A DNA stretch of 45,000 nt, from the NCBI GenBank assembly GCA_009760855.2, contig WPIO01000137.1:512501-557500 (forward strand). The letters run 5' to 3'. The stretch is from Cristatella mucedo. Taxonomy: Eukaryota > Bryozoa > Phylactolaemata > Cristatellidae. Both the position numbers and the translations under genes were made by a program. This document shows, piece after piece, positions 44,116 through 45,000 of the stretch; positions within the stretch are counted from its first letter, which is position 1, and every line of letters begins with the position of its first letter. The notes under the pieces were generated by a model. That model ran no database searches and was not told where the DNA came from. It was given only the letters and a program-made list of their open reading frames with translations.

Positions 44116-44774
44116 CAGCTGCCATGATGAACACCCGCTGCCAGGCGTGGCTCAGAGTCCTAGAGCTCTGCATCTCGGCTCCACTAGCAAGGAGCGGAGA
44201 AGCGGAGCACGGAGCTGACTGCTTATTACGCGACTTCTCTGCTTGTACGCTGCCTTCGGCATGCACTGTGTCGCGCTGTCCATTCCTAGCCGCTACTAAA
44301 AGTGCAGGAGGGAGCGCGCCGGAGCACATGAACACCGGTCGTTATCCGCTCGACTTTGAACGCCGCCGTTTCAATGGCGCTGTAAGAGAACGCGCTGTAA
44401 GCCCCGCCTCCCCTCCTCAGGCGCTTCTTCTCGACCCGAGAGCGACTGCTAGAGGAGCAATAAACAATAGTCAACTAAGCAAGCAAAGTAGCTCGCTTAG
44501 GCAAGCATGAAAAAAGCGCACAAGTATTATGCTAAGACTAGCATGCAGGCCCCCCACGAAAGACTCGCGGCCGCTGATTGGTAGGACCCCCCAGCAAACA
44601 CCGTCGTCTAGCTGCACTCGCACGCTCGTGCACAGGCAGACAAAGCACACAGAGAAAAAATGACAGGTCTACACTGGGGTTTTTAGACGAAGAATGTCGC
44701 TGTTGTCCTTAATCACGTCATGCACGGTTTAAAAACGCACAGCCATACATAAAAAAGGAAAATTCGCTCGCACA
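44116..44774. other. unassigned GC-rich DNA
   Basis: CpG-rich to about 44640, then mixed. A possible CCAAT-type inverted motif (GATTGG at 44577-44582) is present. No gene is supported. Confidence 0.35.
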
Positions 44775-45000
44775 GAGAAAAGCTTGACTGGAACAGATAG
44801 ATTTCAGCTTTTTTTATGCAGTCAAATCGGAAAATTGCATAATATCATTCAGTAGCGATATCCATACTTTAAGAGCATTGTAAACAAAGGCACTGCCAGC
44901 CCCCGGGATTTGAAGTTCGTTAGGGGCGCAGGTAATCGACAGAACGAACAGAGTGGCTGGTGCAACCGGAGGCCTGGAGATTGCTGGCTGGATTTCTAGC
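44775..45000 (-). mobile_element. LINE C-terminal fragment running off the window
   Basis: The minus strand reads NELQIPGAGSAFVYNALKVW then ISLLNDIMQFSDLTA, a stop, and KKLKSICSSQAFL. This fits the L2/CR1 C-terminal pattern 'LxIPxAxxxFxxxAPKxWNSLPxDIxxxxxLxxFKKKLKxxLFxxAF'. It differs from LINE-A and LINE-B and ends near 44780. Its upstream part lies beyond 45000. Decayed. Confidence 0.5.

Noticed and set aside
43893-44510. 205-codon open frame
   Set aside because: No recognisable motif and a GC-rich context where long frames arise by chance. It overlaps a non-coding-looking repeat match.

Overview
This looks like non-genic DNA from a large metazoan nuclear genome, most likely an invertebrate. 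No complete host gene, rRNA, tRNA, CRISPR array, operon or prokaryotic signal could be supported. What is readable is a dense, layered graveyard of transposable elements. It includes L2/CR1-type non-LTR retrotransposons (LINEs), two tRNA-derived SINE families, one decayed hAT DNA transposon, long dinucleotide microsatellites, and several CpG-rich patches that may be promoter or first-exon DNA. The CpG patches, TCAGT initiator-like motifs and LINE/SINE mix would fit an arthropod such as a chelicerate, but the species cannot be named from sequence alone.

The dominant family, here called LINE-A, has about 25 copies or fragments. Its open reading frame ends in a reverse transcriptase of L2/CR1 type (YADD catalytic box, GVPQGSVLGP motif). 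A 3' UTR of about 160 bp follows, then a hairpin and an (ATT)n tail. All copies are 5'-truncated. The youngest are at 4990-6328 (+), 24905-26404 (+) and 39285-40365 (-); each carries only a few disabling changes. Much older copies lie at 18360-19425, 28635-30225 and 37385-37960. A second family, LINE-B, is at 14222-15600 (+), 26690-27118 (-), and split at 24165-24870 plus 26405-26520 (-). Two other LINE C-terminal fragments (850-1215 and 44775-45000, both -) sit near the window ends.

SINE-1 (1832-2006 -, 27137-27316 +, 29752-29922 -) has a tRNA-like head and its own conserved body. SINE-2 (19682-19812 +, 28391-28532 -, 32029-32172 +) is a tRNA-like head joined directly to the LINE-A 3' hairpin tail. 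This is the arrangement expected of a SINE mobilised by its partner LINE, and it is the clearest biological system in the window.

At 38301-40780 (-) lies a decayed hAT transposase of the ZMYM1/DUF4371-like group, with a recognisable C-terminal dimerisation motif. A LINE-A copy interrupts it and is flanked by a 7-bp repeat. Removing the insert and one repeat rejoins the transposase reading frame.

CpG-rich stretches are at about 2750-4800, 10590-12380, 42600-43260 and 43870-44600. Two contain long TC or GA microsatellites. The 10.7-kb patch has an initiator-like TCAGTC beside two CTCGCGAG palindromes and a plausible splice donor, so it is the best candidate for a host promoter. The remaining stretches hold nothing I can name.
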